Source: Erwinia sp. JUb26
Lineage (GTDB): Bacteria > Pseudomonadota > Gammaproteobacteria > Enterobacterales > Enterobacteriaceae
Assembly: GCF_003751505.1 (NCBI RefSeq)
Contig: NZ_RJVB01000004.1
Location: 62,001-126,000 of the forward strand
Length of the DNA stretch: 64,000 bases
Direction: 5' to 3'
Both the position numbers and the translations under genes were made by a program. The notes below the pieces were generated by a model. The model did no database searches, had not been told where the DNA came from, and saw only the letters and a program-made list of their open reading frames with translations. Position 1 is the stretch's first letter. Every line of letters begins with the position of its first letter. Positions 1 to 9,269 of this stretch are shown piece after piece.

Positions 1-34
1 GCAATTCATAAGTCACATTGCGTACAGTTTTCAT
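1..34 (-). CDS. Thiamine-diphosphate decarboxylase-like protein, N-terminal fragment
   Basis: Only the first 11 codons lie in the window (MKTVRNVTYEL, read from 34 leftward). An AAGGA ribosome binding site lies about 9 bases upstream of the ATG. The peptide resembles the N-terminus of benzoylformate decarboxylase-type ThDP enzymes, which begin with a similar M-[KA]-[TS]-V-x-x-x-T-Y-x-L pattern. It is divergent from the tannase gene, with which it shares an upstream region of about 210 bases. The assignment rests on very few residues, so the product name is tentative; that a gene starts here is better supported than what it encodes. Confidence 0.45.
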   Translation of the reverse strand, partial: MKTVRNVTYEL

Positions 35-246
35 CGTGGCGTTGTCCTTCGCGATGGTGATCCTTGATGATCCTCAACATCAGGCCGTTACCCTGAGTTA
101 AGCCCGGAATCAGCCTATACCAGAGCCCTCAGGATTTTTTGCAAAGAAAGGCGAAAGAAAGCGTAATAACCCATATTTTCCGCGCCGCTTCAGATACGCT
201 TAATCATATTATTCTCAATTTGACCGATCTGATAAGGCCATTTCCG
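35..246. promoter_or_regulatory. Divergent intergenic region between ThDP enzyme and tannase
   Basis: This 212-base stretch separates two divergently oriented start codons and must carry both promoters. I saw no operator palindrome that I would defend. An in-frame ATG at 139 would lengthen the tannase by 36 residues, but that segment is polar and would bury the signal peptide, so it is treated as non-coding. Confidence 0.4.
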
Positions 247-2025
247 ATGACATCTTTTTTGCATCTATCATTGCGCTGGCTGGCGCTTTTCGCTGTGGCT
301 AGCATAACCGCTCAGGCGGCTGCGGCAGAAATTCTGCCGGTGGTCAAACCGGCGATTGCCTGTGAGCAGCTGGCAAAGGTTTCATTCAGTGAGCAGCTGG
401 GCGAGAACGTTACGGTGAAAATGGCAGAAACTTTGCAGACCGCAAAGGGTTCGTTTTGCAAAGTCACCGCGACCATTGCACCGGCAATCAGTGTGGAAGT
501 GGCGCTGCCTGCCGAGCGCTGGACGCAGCGTTTCCTGCAGGTTGGCTGTGGTGGATTGTGCGGTAACGTCAATCTGAGCTTATCCAACGCCAGCGGCTGT
601 CTGCCGGCAATGAACGGCGAATTCGCCGTGGCGGCCACCGATATGGGGCACGGTGGTGGCATGATGGACGCCAGTTGGGCGGAGGATCCGCAGAAGCGGA
701 TTGATTTTGCCTGGCGCGCTAACCATCTTACGGCTCAGCTCACGAAAGCGCTGATTCAGGCCTATTACCATCAGCCGCAAAAATACGCCTACTTTATGGG
801 CTGCTCGGACGGCGGCCGCGAAGCGCTGATGGAAGCACAGCGCTACCCGGATGATTTTGACGGCATCACTGCCGGTGCGCCAGCGGCGTTTTTCCAGTTC
901 CAGAACTCGTTCTTCCACGGCTGGAGCATTATGGCTAATCAGCGTGCCGACGGTTCGGCAATCCTGTTACAGGACCGTTTACCGATCCTGCATGCGGCAG
1001 TGATAAAAAATTGCCCGACGCTTTCTGGCGTTAGTGACGGTGTTCTTGAAAATCCCTACGCCTGCCGTTTCTCTGCAAAATGGGTGAAATTGTGTTCGGC
1101 AGACGTGAAGAATCGATCCGACTGTCTGACGGCAGAAGAGATTCGCGTGGCGGAAAAACTCTATCGCGGCGCGACCGATGATGCCGGAAATCAGTTTGTC
1201 CTCGGTGGCCTGCCTCTGGGGTCGGAACTGCGCTGGCCGGTGCCGAAAACGGCAACCGGTCATTCCATGGCGGAAAGCATGGTGCTGCCCGCGCTGCAAT
1301 CGGTATTACTGCCGGGTGATAAAAAGCCGATCGCCGCGATGAAGGACTTCCCGCTTACCCTGGACAACTTCAAGAAGGTAGCCGAACTTGCTCCGCTCTA
1401 TAACGCCAGTAATACGAACCTGAGCCGCTACCAGCAGCGCGGCGGCAAACTGATTATGTGGCACGGTCTGGCGGACGATTCGGTGTCGCCAGCCTTCTCA
1501 CTGGCCTACTATCGCGGCGTACAAAAACAGCTGGGTAATGCTGTCACCGATAGCTTTGCCCGACTGTTCCTGCTGCCGGGCGTCGGGCACTGTGGCGGCG
1601 GAGATGGCCCTGATCAGCTGGACCTGCTGACCCCGCTAATGGCCTGGACCGAGCAGGGTAAAGCGCCGCAGCAACTGATTGTCGGTAAGGCCGTACACGA
1701 TCCGCGCGGTCTGCCTGCGGCTCCCCCTTCCGCGCCCACAGCGGGGCAGGAAAAATCTGCAGAAGCCCAGTTCCACGGCGTGCAGCGGCAAAGTTCACCG
1801 CTGGGTGAGGCGATGCCGGACTTCAAGGCCACGCGCCCGGTTTATCCGTATCCCTACATCGCCCGCTACACGGGGAAAGGCGCAATAACCGATGCTGCAA
1901 GCTATCGTCCGGTGAAATCAACCGCATGGGACAATCTGGTGGTCGGAAAACCCGCCAGTGATTTTATCGGGCCAGATAACCAGAAAAATTATTCGGTGCG
2001 CGATGGTCAACTGGTGACGGAATAA
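247..2025 (+). CDS. Secreted tannase / feruloyl esterase family protein
   Basis: A 592-residue tannase/feruloyl esterase family protein (alpha/beta hydrolase), expected to cleave ester bonds of gallate or hydroxycinnamate in plant phenolics. The ATG at 247 is chosen because it follows an AAGG motif and starts directly with a signal peptide (about residues 1-27, ending AQAAAA). The family's CS-D-HC arrangement is visible: GCSDGG with the nucleophile near Ser187, HGLADD with acidic residues near 410-411, and GHCGGG with His448 next to Cys449; the two Cys normally form a disulfide bracing Ser and His. Export to the periplasm or outside is therefore likely. It is divergent from a possible ThDP decarboxylase, which may point to aromatic acid use. 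The exact ester substrate cannot be read from sequence. Confidence 0.85.
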   Translation: MTSFLHLSLRWLALFAVASITAQAAAAEILPVVKPAIACEQLAKVSFSEQLGENVTVKMAETLQTAKGSFCKVTATIAPAISVEVALPAERWTQRFLQVGCGGLCGNVNLSLSNASGCLPAMNGEFAVAATDMGHGGGMMDASWAEDPQKRIDFAWRANHLTAQLTKALIQAYYHQPQKYAYFMGCSDGGREALMEAQRYPDDFDGITAGAPAAFFQFQNSFFHGWSIMANQRADGSAILLQDRLPILHAAVIKNCPTLSGVSDGVLENPYACRFSAKWVKLCSADVKNRSDCLTAEEIRVAEKLYRGATDDAGNQFVLGGLPLGSELRWPVPKTATGHSMAESMVLPALQSVLLPGDKKPIAAMKDFPLTLDNFKKVAELAPLYNASNTNLSRYQQRGGKLIMWHGLADDSVSPAFSLAYYRGVQKQLGNAVTDSFARLFLLPGVGHCGGGDGPDQLDLLTPLMAWTEQGKAPQQLIVGKAVHDPRGLPAAPPSAPTAGQEKSAEAQFHGVQRQSSPLGEAMPDFKATRPVYPYPYIARYTGKGAITDAASYRPVKSTAWDNLVVGKPASDFIGPDNQKNYSVRDGQLVTE

Positions 2026-2119
2026 GGCGCTGGCAGCGATTTCGCTTTCATCGAAAAACCCTGCTACGTTATCGGCATCAGAATGTACTGATGTCGATAA
2101 TGTGAAAAAGGGAAGCGCC

Positions 2120-2560
2120 ATGACACAGCATTTAGCGGGAGTAGATGTTCTGTTTGTTGCCGGTTTTGGGCCAGTCACGCGCAGTAGCGCAGTCAGCACT
2201 GCATTTTATCGCGATGCACTCGGTTTACCGCTGAAGGCAATGGAAGGAAATGACGACTACCTGCTGAGCGAGCACGATGCGCTGGGTGGGGTAAAACATT
2301 TTGCACTGTGGCCACTGGCGCAGGCCGCGTTATCCTGCTTCGGCAGCGAGCAGTGGCCTTCCGATCTGCCCGAACCCCAGGGATGGATCGAGTTCGAAGT
2401 GCGTGATATTCAGGCGGCGACCTGCACGCTGGAGGCGCAGGGCTATCGCCTGCTGGTGGCAGAGCGCGAAGAGTCCTGGGGCCAGACGGTGACGCGACTG
2501 CTCAGCCCGGAAGGCCTGCTGACGGGCGTGACCTTTACACCCTGGCTGCGCGAAGCGTAA
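2120..2560 (+). CDS. VOC (glyoxalase/bleomycin-resistance fold) family protein
   Basis: A 146-residue single-domain protein of the vicinal oxygen chelate superfamily. It opens with the usual beta strand and helix around a short-chain 'F-Y-R-D-A-L-G-L-P-L' segment (residues about 29-40) and ends with the family's 'S-P-E-G-L-L-x-G-V-T-F-T-P' strand. Start is the ATG at 2120, preceded by AAGGGAAG; an in-frame GTG at 2102 would add six residues but overlaps that ribosome binding site region. It stands alone between the tannase gene and a strong hairpin at 2663-2694. Substrate (glyoxalase, dioxygenase or drug binding) is not determinable. Confidence 0.75.
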   Translation: MTQHLAGVDVLFVAGFGPVTRSSAVSTAFYRDALGLPLKAMEGNDDYLLSEHDALGGVKHFALWPLAQAALSCFGSEQWPSDLPEPQGWIEFEVRDIQAATCTLEAQGYRLLVAEREESWGQTVTRLLSPEGLLTGVTFTPWLREA

Positions 2561-2662
2561 TGAACTGCAGGAAAGCAAGCTGAGAGGTCAATATGTCGCT
2601 TCGCTGTAATAATATGCGGATTGATTTATAACATTTAGCCTGTTCATATTTCTGTTCGATAT

Positions 2663-2694
2663 AATAATAAGCCATGCGTTCATGGCTTATTATT
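2663..2694. terminator. 14-bp perfect hairpin after the VOC gene
   Basis: A perfect 14-bp inverted repeat (arms 2663-2676 and 2681-2694, AATAATAAGCCATG with CGTT loop). The right arm ends TTATTATTTG, giving a weak U-rich tail. It lies 100 bases after the VOC gene and ahead of the cysI-like gene, so termination of the former is the simplest reading. Confidence 0.6.
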
Positions 2695-2841
2695 TGCGGA
2701 ATCGATAGGTTTAATAAATAAAAGTGATTAGCGCTATATAAATCAACTGTTATAGCTCGCTAGATTATTTCTGTGCATGGTGGCAGTCCGTTTTCAGTGA
2801 TTAACTTTCCATTCATTATGATGAAGAGTGGTAAGTCTATT

Positions 2842-4539
2842 ATGAGCGATGAAAAACTGTCTGATAACGAGCGGTTAAAAGGCAATAGCGCATTACTTCG
2901 CGGCACCATTTCCAGCGATCTTGAAAATGATATTACCGGTGGCTTTGACGGCGATAACTTCCAGCTGATTCGCTTTCACGGTATGTATCAGCAGGACGAC
3001 CGCGATATCCGTCAGGATCGTATTGCACAAAAACTTGAGCCGTTGCATACCGTCATGCTCAGGGTGAGACTGCCGGGTGGGATAATTACGCCGCAGCAGT
3101 GGTTAGGCATAGATGAGTTTGCGCGTGATAATACGCTGTATGGCAGCATCCGTATTACCAATCGTCAAACCGTTCAGTTTCATGGCGTATTAAAACATAA
3201 TATTAAACCCGTACATCAATTACTTCATCGGCTGGGGCTGGATTCCAGAGCCACCGCAGGGGACGTAAACCGAAATGTATTATGCACGGCCAACCCCGTT
3301 GAGTCGAATCTGCATATTGAAGCCTACGAATGGGCAAAAAAGATCTCCGAACATCTTTTGCCGCGTACTAATGCCTATGCCGAAGTGTGGCTGGATAAAG
3401 AAAAAGTATCGCTGAATGAAGAGAAGGAGCCTATTCTCGGTGCCACCTATCTGCCAAGAAAATTTAAAACTGCCGTGGTGATCCCGCCGCAGAATGATGT
3501 CGACCTTCATGCTAACGATCTTAACTTTATTGCCGTGGGTGAGAAGGGAAAGCTGATCGGTTTTAATGTGCTGGTCGGGGGTGGCCTGGCCATGACCCAG
3601 GGAGATGCCTCCACCTGGCCGCGGCTGGCGTCGGAATTTGGTTTTATCCCGCTGGCGCAGACGCTGCAGATTGCTGAAGCGGTGGTGTCGGTTCAACGTG
3701 ACTGGGGTAATCGCAGCAACCGGCGCAATGCCAAAACTAAATACACCCTTGAACGCGTAGGCGTTGAGGTATTCAAAGCCGAGGTGGAAAAGCGAACGGG
3801 CGTCAACTTCCAGCCAGTGAAGCCGTATCAGCTTACCGGGCGCGGCGATCGTATCGGCTGGGTTGCAGGCGTGGATAAGCAGTGGCACCTAACGCTGTTT
3901 ATTCCCAGCGGACGGCTGATTGATAAACCCGGCTATCCGTTTAAAAGCGGCATTGCTGAAATTGCGAAAATTCACCAGGGTGACTTCCGCCTGACGGCGA
4001 ATCAAAACATCATCGTGGCGGGTGTTAGCGACGATAAAAAGCAGCAGATTGACGATATTGCGCGCCAGTTTGGTCTGATCGACGACACTGTTACCCATCT
4101 GGAAAAAAATTCCATGGCCTGCGTTTCGTTCCCAACCTGTCCGCTGGCAATGGCGGAAGCCGAACGGGTACTGCCTGATTTCGTAAAAAGCCTGGAGCAG
4201 TCGCTGGACCGCTATGGACTCACCGACGAAGCCATCGTTTTCCGCATCACCGGCTGCCCGAACGGCTGTGGCCGCGCCATGCTGGCAGAAATGGGGCTGG
4301 TCGGCAGAGCACCTGATCGCTACAGCCTTTACCTGGGTGGTAACCGGCAGGGAACACGGATCCCCCGGCTTTATCGCGATAATTTCAGCAGCGCCGAGCT
4401 GCTGAAAATCATGGATGAACTGATAGCCCGCTGGTCTGCCGGGCGTGATGCAGATGAAGGGTTCGGCGACTTTGTCATCCGTAGCCAGATTGTCGCACCG
4501 GTGATCGACTCTGCCAGGGATTTTCATGCCGTCGTATAA
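2842..4539 (+). CDS. Sulfite reductase hemoprotein beta-component (CysI-like), stand-alone copy
   Basis: A 565-residue homologue of assimilatory sulfite reductase hemoprotein CysI (E. coli form 570 aa), which reduces sulfite to sulfide with six electrons using siroheme and a 4Fe-4S cluster. The cluster/siroheme cysteines are all present: CVSFPTC (Cys427, Cys433) and GCPNGC (Cys472, Cys476). The '[11 protein letters not shown]' and '[10 protein letters not shown]' siroheme-binding segments and 'AYAEVWLD' are intact along the whole length. Start chosen at the ATG at 2842, which gives the family's usual N-terminus; upstream in-frame ATGs at 2818 and 2821 have no better ribosome binding site. Neither the flavoprotein cysJ nor cysH is adjacent, unlike the cysJIH operon, so this is either a displaced gene or a second copy depending on an electron donor encoded elsewhere. 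Confidence 0.93.
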   Translation: MSDEKLSDNERLKGNSALLRGTISSDLENDITGGFDGDNFQLIRFHGMYQQDDRDIRQDRIAQKLEPLHTVMLRVRLPGGIITPQQWLGIDEFARDNTLYGSIRITNRQTVQFHGVLKHNIKPVHQLLHRLGLDSRATAGDVNRNVLCTANPVESNLHIEAYEWAKKISEHLLPRTNAYAEVWLDKEKVSLNEEKEPILGATYLPRKFKTAVVIPPQNDVDLHANDLNFIAVGEKGKLIGFNVLVGGGLAMTQGDASTWPRLASEFGFIPLAQTLQIAEAVVSVQRDWGNRSNRRNAKTKYTLERVGVEVFKAEVEKRTGVNFQPVKPYQLTGRGDRIGWVAGVDKQWHLTLFIPSGRLIDKPGYPFKSGIAEIAKIHQGDFRLTANQNIIVAGVSDDKKQQIDDIARQFGLIDDTVTHLEKNSMACVSFPTCPLAMAEAERVLPDFVKSLEQSLDRYGLTDEAIVFRITGCPNGCGRAMLAEMGLVGRAPDRYSLYLGGNRQGTRIPRLYRDNFSSAELLKIMDELIARWSAGRDADEGFGDFVIRSQIVAPVIDSARDFHAVV

Positions 4540-4898
4540 GGCTCGTCAGTGATATGACAATATCACCGTGGCTATTCTCTGAAAGTCTGGCGTCCTGGGG
4601 CGAATTTTTATCAGCAAATAATTTACATGATAAAAAACATACGGGTTTCTGAGGGAATATATTCCACGTTGAGTAATGGGTTAATTAATTGTTATGGTAA
4701 CTTATTGACGAGCGGTAACGATAACAGTCTCCGAAGTAAATACTATAACAGTTTTATTTTTATATTTAACTTTACTTGGTATTGTGTGGGGCGTAATATT
4801 TAATTCGACAAGGGAGGTGTTGTTGTTTAAGTGTGTGATCCCTCCTGTTCGTATGCCCGCCCCATTTTGGGGTCGGGCTTTTTTTATTGGAGCTATAG
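4540..4898. other. 359-base intergenic region with structured leader
   Basis: AT-rich spacer between the cysI-like gene and a small membrane protein gene. It contains an inverted repeat GTGATAT-GACA-ATATCAC at about 4550-4567 just after cysI (no T-run), a GGGAGG/CCCTCC pair (4812-4817 and 4840-4845) and a strong intrinsic terminator (4855-4885) ending about 14 bases before the next start codon. It could encode a small RNA or act as an attenuated leader. Confidence 0.5.
4855..4885 (+). terminator. Intrinsic terminator / attenuator before small membrane protein gene
   Basis: GCCCGCCCC (4855-4863), loop ATTTT, GGGGTCGGGC (4869-4878), then seven T (4879-4885). The ribosome binding site of the next gene (TTGGAG, about 4888-4892) follows immediately, so read-through would be needed for expression from an upstream promoter. 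The upstream GGGAGG/CCCTCC stem may modulate it. Confidence 0.75.
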
Positions 4899-5177
4899 GT
4901 GAATCGAATAACAGGCAGAAAAAAGGAACACGGCAAAACCGGGTGCGTAATGCTTATGCTGGCAGCCTGCGTTTTTATCGCGGCGGTATATGGCGTGATG
5001 ATCCTCTGTATGACGCTGCAGGATAAATCATCCGCGAAAGAGAATTCGTTAAAGCAGATTGATGCCTGTACTCAGGCCGAAGGAGGAGGTAAAGATAAAA
5101 TAAGAGATTACTTCGATAATGAATCCTGCGCCGAACTGATTAAGCAGCATGCAGCAAAGTTTAAGAATGAAAATTAA
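4899..5177 (+). CDS. Small single-helix membrane protein, uncharacterised
   Basis: A 92-residue protein that I do not recognise. It begins at a GTG preceded by TTGGAG with about six bases spacing. Residues 1-13 are basic, residues about 15-41 form one strongly hydrophobic segment (CVMLMLAACVFIAAVYGVMI), and the rest is a charged tail with Cys residues near 57 and 78 that could form a disulfide. Inside-positive charges suggest the short N-terminus is cytoplasmic and the tail periplasmic. It follows an attenuator-like hairpin and is convergent with the cyo operon, separated by a shared terminator. No function is proposed. Confidence 0.65.
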   Translation: MNRITGRKKEHGKTGCVMLMLAACVFIAAVYGVMILCMTLQDKSSAKENSLKQIDACTQAEGGGKDKIRDYFDNESCAELIKQHAAKFKNEN

Positions 5178-5178
5178 G

Positions 5179-5212
5179 AAATGGCCTGTTGAATATAAAC
5201 AACAGGCCATTT
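5179..5212. terminator. Bidirectional terminator between small membrane protein and cyoD
   Basis: AAATGGCCTGTTG (5179-5191) pairs with CAACAGGCCATTT (5200-5212), a 13-bp perfect stem with TTTTTATTAT on the plus strand. It lies 2 bases after the plus-strand stop codon and just past the minus-strand cyoD stop, serving convergent genes. Confidence 0.8.
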
Positions 5213-5215
5213 TTA

Positions 5216-5551
5216 TTATCGGTTAATCATCATGTGGTAATGCATGCTCCAGATGATCCAGATTGATAGCCCGATAATGATGAGCAGAATGAGCAGAGTA
5301 AAGACAAAGCTTGCCAAATTCCAGCCGTCCTCGGTCTTACGATTTAAATGCAGGAAATAAACCAGCTGTACCAGCAGCTGGGCCACCGCCGTCACCACAA
5401 AAAGCGTAATAGTGACCCAGCGAGGCCCCGCCGGATACATCACCAGCATGAAAGGGATCAGCGTTAAAATCACGCAGAGCACAAAGCCGGTAAGATAGCT
5501 TTTATAGCTGCCGTGATCGTGGCTCTTGGAATGGTGTAGCGCCTTACTCAT
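5216..5551 (-). CDS. cyoD: Cytochrome bo3 ubiquinol oxidase subunit IV
   Basis: A 111-residue three-helix membrane protein matching CyoD (E. coli form 109 aa), the small subunit that helps CuB binding and assembly in the bo3 oxidase. A short His-rich N-terminus (HHSKSHDHGS) precedes helices at about 19-40, 47-69 and 80-103. The start directly abuts the cyoC stop, as is usual for the operon. It is the last gene of this operon: cyoE (heme O synthase), which normally follows cyoD, is missing and the region after it is a terminator plus an unrelated convergent gene. Confidence 0.93.
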   Translation of the reverse strand: MSKALHHSKSHDHGSYKSYLTGFVLCVILTLIPFMLVMYPAGPRWVTITLFVVTAVAQLLVQLVYFLHLNRKTEDGWNLASFVFTLLILLIIIGLSIWIIWSMHYHMMINR

Positions 5552-6160
5552 TTAATAAGCCCCCAGCAGATAGACAACGGTAAAGACGCAGATCCATACC
5601 AGATCGAGGAAGTGCCAGAACAGGCTAAGGCACTCCAGCCGCAGGGTCGTTTTGCCTCCCAGTCCTCGGGTCATAATTTGGTGGATCATGATACCCATCC
5701 AGATCAGACCAACGCTAACGTGCAGGCCGTGTGTCGCCACCAGGGTAAAGAATGCAGACAGCCAGGCGCTGCGGTCGGGACCTGCGTTATTCTCAATCAG
5801 ATGATGGAACTCGTTAATCTCCATTCCAACAAAGGCGAGGCCAAACAGGAAGGTCACGGCCAACCAGAACAGCACCTGATTCTTTTTCCCCTGGCGAAGT
5901 GCGATCATCACGAAACCGCAGGTGATGCTCGACAGCAGCAGCATAAAGGTTTCGGTGAGAACGTAAGGGATCTCGAAGATATCCTTTGGCGTTGGCCCGC
6001 CGGCAAACGCGTCGCTCAACACCGCGTAGGTGGCGAAGAAACTGCCAAACAGAATGCAGTCGGACATCAAATAGATCCACAGACCCAGTTTGGTCCCGTG
6101 ATCGTGATGCTCATGCTCTGCCTGATGATGCAGAGCTGGATTGAGTGTGTGACTACTCAT
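5552..6160 (-). CDS. cyoC: Cytochrome bo3 ubiquinol oxidase subunit III
   Basis: A 202-residue subunit III of the heme-copper quinol oxidase, with a His-rich cytoplasmic N-terminus ([12 protein letters not shown]) and five membrane helices. Conserved features include '[23 protein letters not shown]' split around residues 25-47, '[16 protein letters not shown]' and '[12 protein letters not shown]' near residues 142-153. It starts three bases after the cyoB stop and abuts cyoD, so it is translated from the same message. Confidence 0.95.
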   Translation of the reverse strand: MSSHTLNPALHHQAEHEHHDHGTKLGLWIYLMSDCILFGSFFATYAVLSDAFAGGPTPKDIFEIPYVLTETFMLLLSSITCGFVMIALRQGKKNQVLFWLAVTFLFGLAFVGMEINEFHHLIENNAGPDRSAWLSAFFTLVATHGLHVSVGLIWMGIMIHQIMTRGLGGKTTLRLECLSLFWHFLDLVWICVFTVVYLLGAY

Positions 6161-6162
6161 AG

Positions 6163-8142
6163 TTAAGCCTTTTCCGTAACAGAATGAACGCGCTGTTTTT
6201 CGATTTTTTCAATCTCTTCCGCCGTGACGGTGTACTCGATGTCCTGGTCATAGACGCGCATAAAGACGCCCGCGGCCATACCAAACACGCAGAAGATTGC
6301 CAGCCACCAGATATGCCAGATCAGTGCGAAGCCCAGCAGGGTACCGATCATCGACACCACAAACGGCGAGGCGGAATTCCGCGGCATCAGGAATGCTTCG
6401 TATTTAGCGGGTTTGGTCGGCAGTCCTTTTTTCTTCGCTTCGTGCCAGTAATCCAGGCTGTCCACATGCGGAACGACGGCGAAGTTATAGAATGCCGGAG
6501 GCGAGGAGGTGGCCCATTCCAGCGTGCGGCCGTCCCACGGATCTTCAGCGCAGGGCTGCTGCTTATGTTTATAGTGATCGCGGACGCTGACGTAGATCTG
6601 CGCGAGGAAGAAGATAATGCCAAACAGGATAAAGAAGGCACCGACTTCGGCGATCTTCAGATACGGTCCCCAGTCCGGGTTGGTGTAGTGGTTCAGGCGT
6701 CGGGTCATGCCCATAAAGCCGAGGATATACATCGGGATAAACGCCAGATAGAAGCCAATAATCCAGCACCAGAACGAGTAGCGGCCCAGTCTTTCATTCA
6801 GCTTGATGCCGAAGACTTTCGGGAACCAGAAGCCGAAGCCCGCGAAGTAACCAAACAGCGCCCCGCCGATAATCACGTTATGGAAGTGAGCCACGAGGAA
6901 CAGGCTGTTGTGCAGCAGGAAATCCGCGCCGGGGATGGCTAACAGCACGCCGGTCATGCCGCCGACGGTAAAGGTCACCAGCGATCCCAGCACCCAGAGC
7001 ATCGGCGTGGTAAAGACCAAGTTGCCGCGATACATGGTGAACAGCCAGGTGAAGATCTTCACCCCGGTCGGGATGGCGATAATCATGGTCATAATACCGA
7101 AGAAGGCGTTAACACTGGCCCCGGACCCCATCGTGAAGAAGTGGTGCAGCCAGACGATAAACGACAGAATACCGATGGCCACTGTGGCGCTAACCATTGA
7201 GGTGTAGCCGAACAGTTTTTTGCGGGCAAATGTGGGGGTGACTTCGGAGAACACGCCAAAGGCGGGAAGCACCAGAATATACACTTCCGGGTGGCCCCAG
7301 GCCCAAATCAAGTTCACGTACATCATCGCATTCCCACCCAATTCATTGGTGAAGAAATGCATATCCAGATAGCGGTCCAGCGTCAGCATTGCCAGCGCCG
7401 CCGTCAGGATAGGGAACGCCGCAATGATAATCGCGCAGGTCACCAGTGTGGTCCAGGTGAATACCGGCATAGTCATCAGTTTCATGCCTGGCGCGCGCAT
7501 TTTCAGGATGGTAACAAACAGATTCACCCCGGTCAGTAATGTACCCAGCCCCGAGAGTTGCAGGCTCCAGATATAGTAATCGACCCCAACGCCGGGGCTG
7601 AATTTGATCCCCGATAGCGGCGGATAAGCCACCCAGCCGGTTTGGGCGAATTCACCGACGCCAAGGGAGAGGTTAACCAAAATAACCCCGCCGACGAACA
7701 GCCAGAAGCTGAGTGCGTTAAGCCACGGGAACGAGACGTCGCGCGCGCCGATTTGCAGCGGCATGATGATGTTCATCAGACCGGTAATAAACGGTGTGGC
7801 AACGAAGAAGATCATAATCACGCCGTGGGCGGTGAAGATCTGATCGTAGTGATGGGGCGGCAGGAAACCTTCGCTGCCGCCACCGGCCACCGCCAGCTGG
7901 GTACGCATCATAATGGCATCCGCAAAACCGCGGATCAGCATAATCAGCGCTACAAAGATGTACATAATGCCGATGCGCTTGTGGTCAACGGTGGTCAGCC
8001 AGTCGTTCCACAGCACGGTCCATTTTTTAAACCAGGTTATGCCCGCCACCACCGCCAGCCCGCCCAGAATAATGGCGGCCACCGTCACCATGACGATGGG
8101 TTCGTGATAGGGGATTGCATCTAATGTTAATTTGCCAAACAT
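6163..8142 (-). CDS. cyoB: Cytochrome bo3 ubiquinol oxidase subunit I
   Basis: A 659-residue catalytic subunit I, with the low-spin heme b, high-spin heme o and CuB centres that reduce oxygen to water while pumping protons. Visible ligand motifs: FTAHGV (first heme His), WGHPEVYI (CuB His with the cross-linked Tyr and the K-channel region), LHHFFTMG (two CuB His) and AHFHN (heme ligands). The ATG at 8142 is preferred because GGAG lies six bases upstream and it gives the family's MFGKL start; an ATG four codons upstream has no ribosome binding site. Quinol-oxidase identity is supported by the company of a CuA-less subunit II. Confidence 0.96.
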   Translation of the reverse strand: MFGKLTLDAIPYHEPIVMVTVAAIILGGLAVVAGITWFKKWTVLWNDWLTTVDHKRIGIMYIFVALIMLIRGFADAIMMRTQLAVAGGGSEGFLPPHHYDQIFTAHGVIMIFFVATPFITGLMNIIMPLQIGARDVSFPWLNALSFWLFVGGVILVNLSLGVGEFAQTGWVAYPPLSGIKFSPGVGVDYYIWSLQLSGLGTLLTGVNLFVTILKMRAPGMKLMTMPVFTWTTLVTCAIIIAAFPILTAALAMLTLDRYLDMHFFTNELGGNAMMYVNLIWAWGHPEVYILVLPAFGVFSEVTPTFARKKLFGYTSMVSATVAIGILSFIVWLHHFFTMGSGASVNAFFGIMTMIIAIPTGVKIFTWLFTMYRGNLVFTTPMLWVLGSLVTFTVGGMTGVLLAIPGADFLLHNSLFLVAHFHNVIIGGALFGYFAGFGFWFPKVFGIKLNERLGRYSFWCWIIGFYLAFIPMYILGFMGMTRRLNHYTNPDWGPYLKIAEVGAFFILFGIIFFLAQIYVSVRDHYKHKQQPCAEDPWDGRTLEWATSSPPAFYNFAVVPHVDSLDYWHEAKKKGLPTKPAKYEAFLMPRNSASPFVVSMIGTLLGFALIWHIWWLAIFCVFGMAAGVFMRVYDQDIEYTVTAEEIEKIEKQRVHSVTEKA

Positions 8143-8159
8143 CGCTTGCTCCATCGTTC

Positions 8160-9086
8160 TTATTCGCCTGTATGGCTCATATGCATTTCGGCTGAACCCA
8201 TACTCATGCCGGCATGCGCGTCATCTGCGTGCCGGTCCATACCGGAGTCCATGTACTGGTCGATAATCCGCTGGAACAGCTCCGGCTCAACGCTGGAGTA
8301 ATATTCAATCGGATGTTTTTCGGAAGGCAGGGCCAGCGTTTTAAAGCCACTGAAGCTCAAGGGATGGTTTTCCGCTTTAATCCGGCTAACCCAGTTATGG
8401 AATTCGTCGTCGGAGGTTGAATGGGTAATAAACTTCATGTCCGAGAATCCCGGTCCGCTGAAGTTGCCCGAGATACCGTCAAACTGACCGGTTTCATCAG
8501 CTATCAGATGAAGCTGAGTTCGCATGCCGGCCATGGCATAAATCTGGCCGCCCAGCTGTGGGATGAAAAAGGTATTCATCGTGGAGTCAGACGTGATCTG
8601 GAAAGAGACCGGGCGGTCGACGGGAATATAGAGTTCGTTGACCGTTGCGATGTTTTCTTCCGGGTAGATAAATACCCATTTCCAGTCGGTGGCGATCACT
8701 TCAACCGTGAGGGGCGGTTTTGCAGATTCTAACGGTTTGTAGGGATCGAGACGGTGGGTACTTATCCATACAATAATTGCCAGCGCGATGATGATAATCA
8801 GCGGCACGCCCCAAACAACGATCTCAACCTTCGTGGAGTGCGCCCATTCAGGTGTGTATTTCGCCTTTTTGTTCCCAGCGCGATAGCGCCATGCAAAGGC
8901 AAAGGTCATGAGAATCGCCGGGATAACCACGATCAGCATCAGCAGAATCGCGGTGATAATCAGGTTGCTCTGATCTTTGCCCACCTGGCCTTTGGAGTTA
9001 AACAGTGTCCAGTTACAGCCGGACATTAAGGGGATAATTGCAAGAACAATCATTGCCTTAATTGAATTTCGTGCGTTTTTCAACAT
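8160..9086 (-). CDS. cyoA: Cytochrome bo3 ubiquinol oxidase subunit II (lipoprotein)
   Basis: A 308-residue subunit II. It begins with a lipoprotein signal ending MSGC (Cys24), then two membrane helices (about residues 39-65 and 82-105) and a cupredoxin domain with the quinol-oxidase type sequence [10 protein letters not shown]. The Cys and His ligands for CuA are absent, as in CyoA and unlike cytochrome c oxidases. The ATG at 9086 is preferred to one at 9113 because it places the lipid-modified Cys at about the same distance as in E. coli CyoA. A His/Met-rich C-terminus ([19 protein letters not shown]) resembles that of E. coli. It heads cyoABCD and is divergent from a MocR-type regulator. 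Confidence 0.94.
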   Translation of the reverse strand: MLKNARNSIKAMIVLAIIPLMSGCNWTLFNSKGQVGKDQSNLIITAILLMLIVVIPAILMTFAFAWRYRAGNKKAKYTPEWAHSTKVEIVVWGVPLIIIIALAIIVWISTHRLDPYKPLESAKPPLTVEVIATDWKWVFIYPEENIATVNELYIPVDRPVSFQITSDSTMNTFFIPQLGGQIYAMAGMRTQLHLIADETGQFDGISGNFSGPGFSDMKFITHSTSDDEFHNWVSRIKAENHPLSFSGFKTLALPSEKHPIEYYSSVEPELFQRIIDQYMDSGMDRHADDAHAGMSMGSAEMHMSHTGE

Positions 9087-9096
9087 CCTGAATACC

Positions 9097-9225
9097 CTAT
9101 AATTTCTTCGCATTTATGCAGAGTTCCGCAGGCGAAATGTTGTATCCTTCTGGCAATACGCGGTGCTCAGACAGCATTTCCACGGCTATCTGTTTCACAC
9201 CATTTACAGTCGACCCTGTTATCAA
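9097..9225 (-). CDS. Candidate leader peptide upstream of cyoA
   Basis: A 42-codon frame starting at TTG (9225) with AGAGGAT seven bases upstream and ending TAG at 9097, eleven bases before the preferred cyoA start. The predicted peptide (ends NISPAELCINAKKL) is not low-complexity and would place terminating ribosomes next to the cyoA initiation site, allowing translational coupling. There is no homologue that I recognise, the start is a TTG, and it could be chance. Listed as a candidate only. Confidence 0.25.
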   Translation of the reverse strand: MITGSTVNGVKQIAVEMLSEHRVLPEGYNISPAELCINAKKL

Positions 9226-9269
9226 TTTGTTATCCTCTTTTTGGTTTTGTGTTTATATGCCAACAAAAT

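Noticed and set aside
4784-5026. 80-codon frame overlapping the small membrane protein gene
   Set aside because: It runs through the terminator hairpin and lacks a ribosome binding site; the GTG frame at 4899 has both signal and a sensible membrane helix.
6184-6942. 252-codon plus-strand frame opposite cyoB
   Set aside because: cyoB is certain from its ligand motifs; the opposite frame is a shadow.
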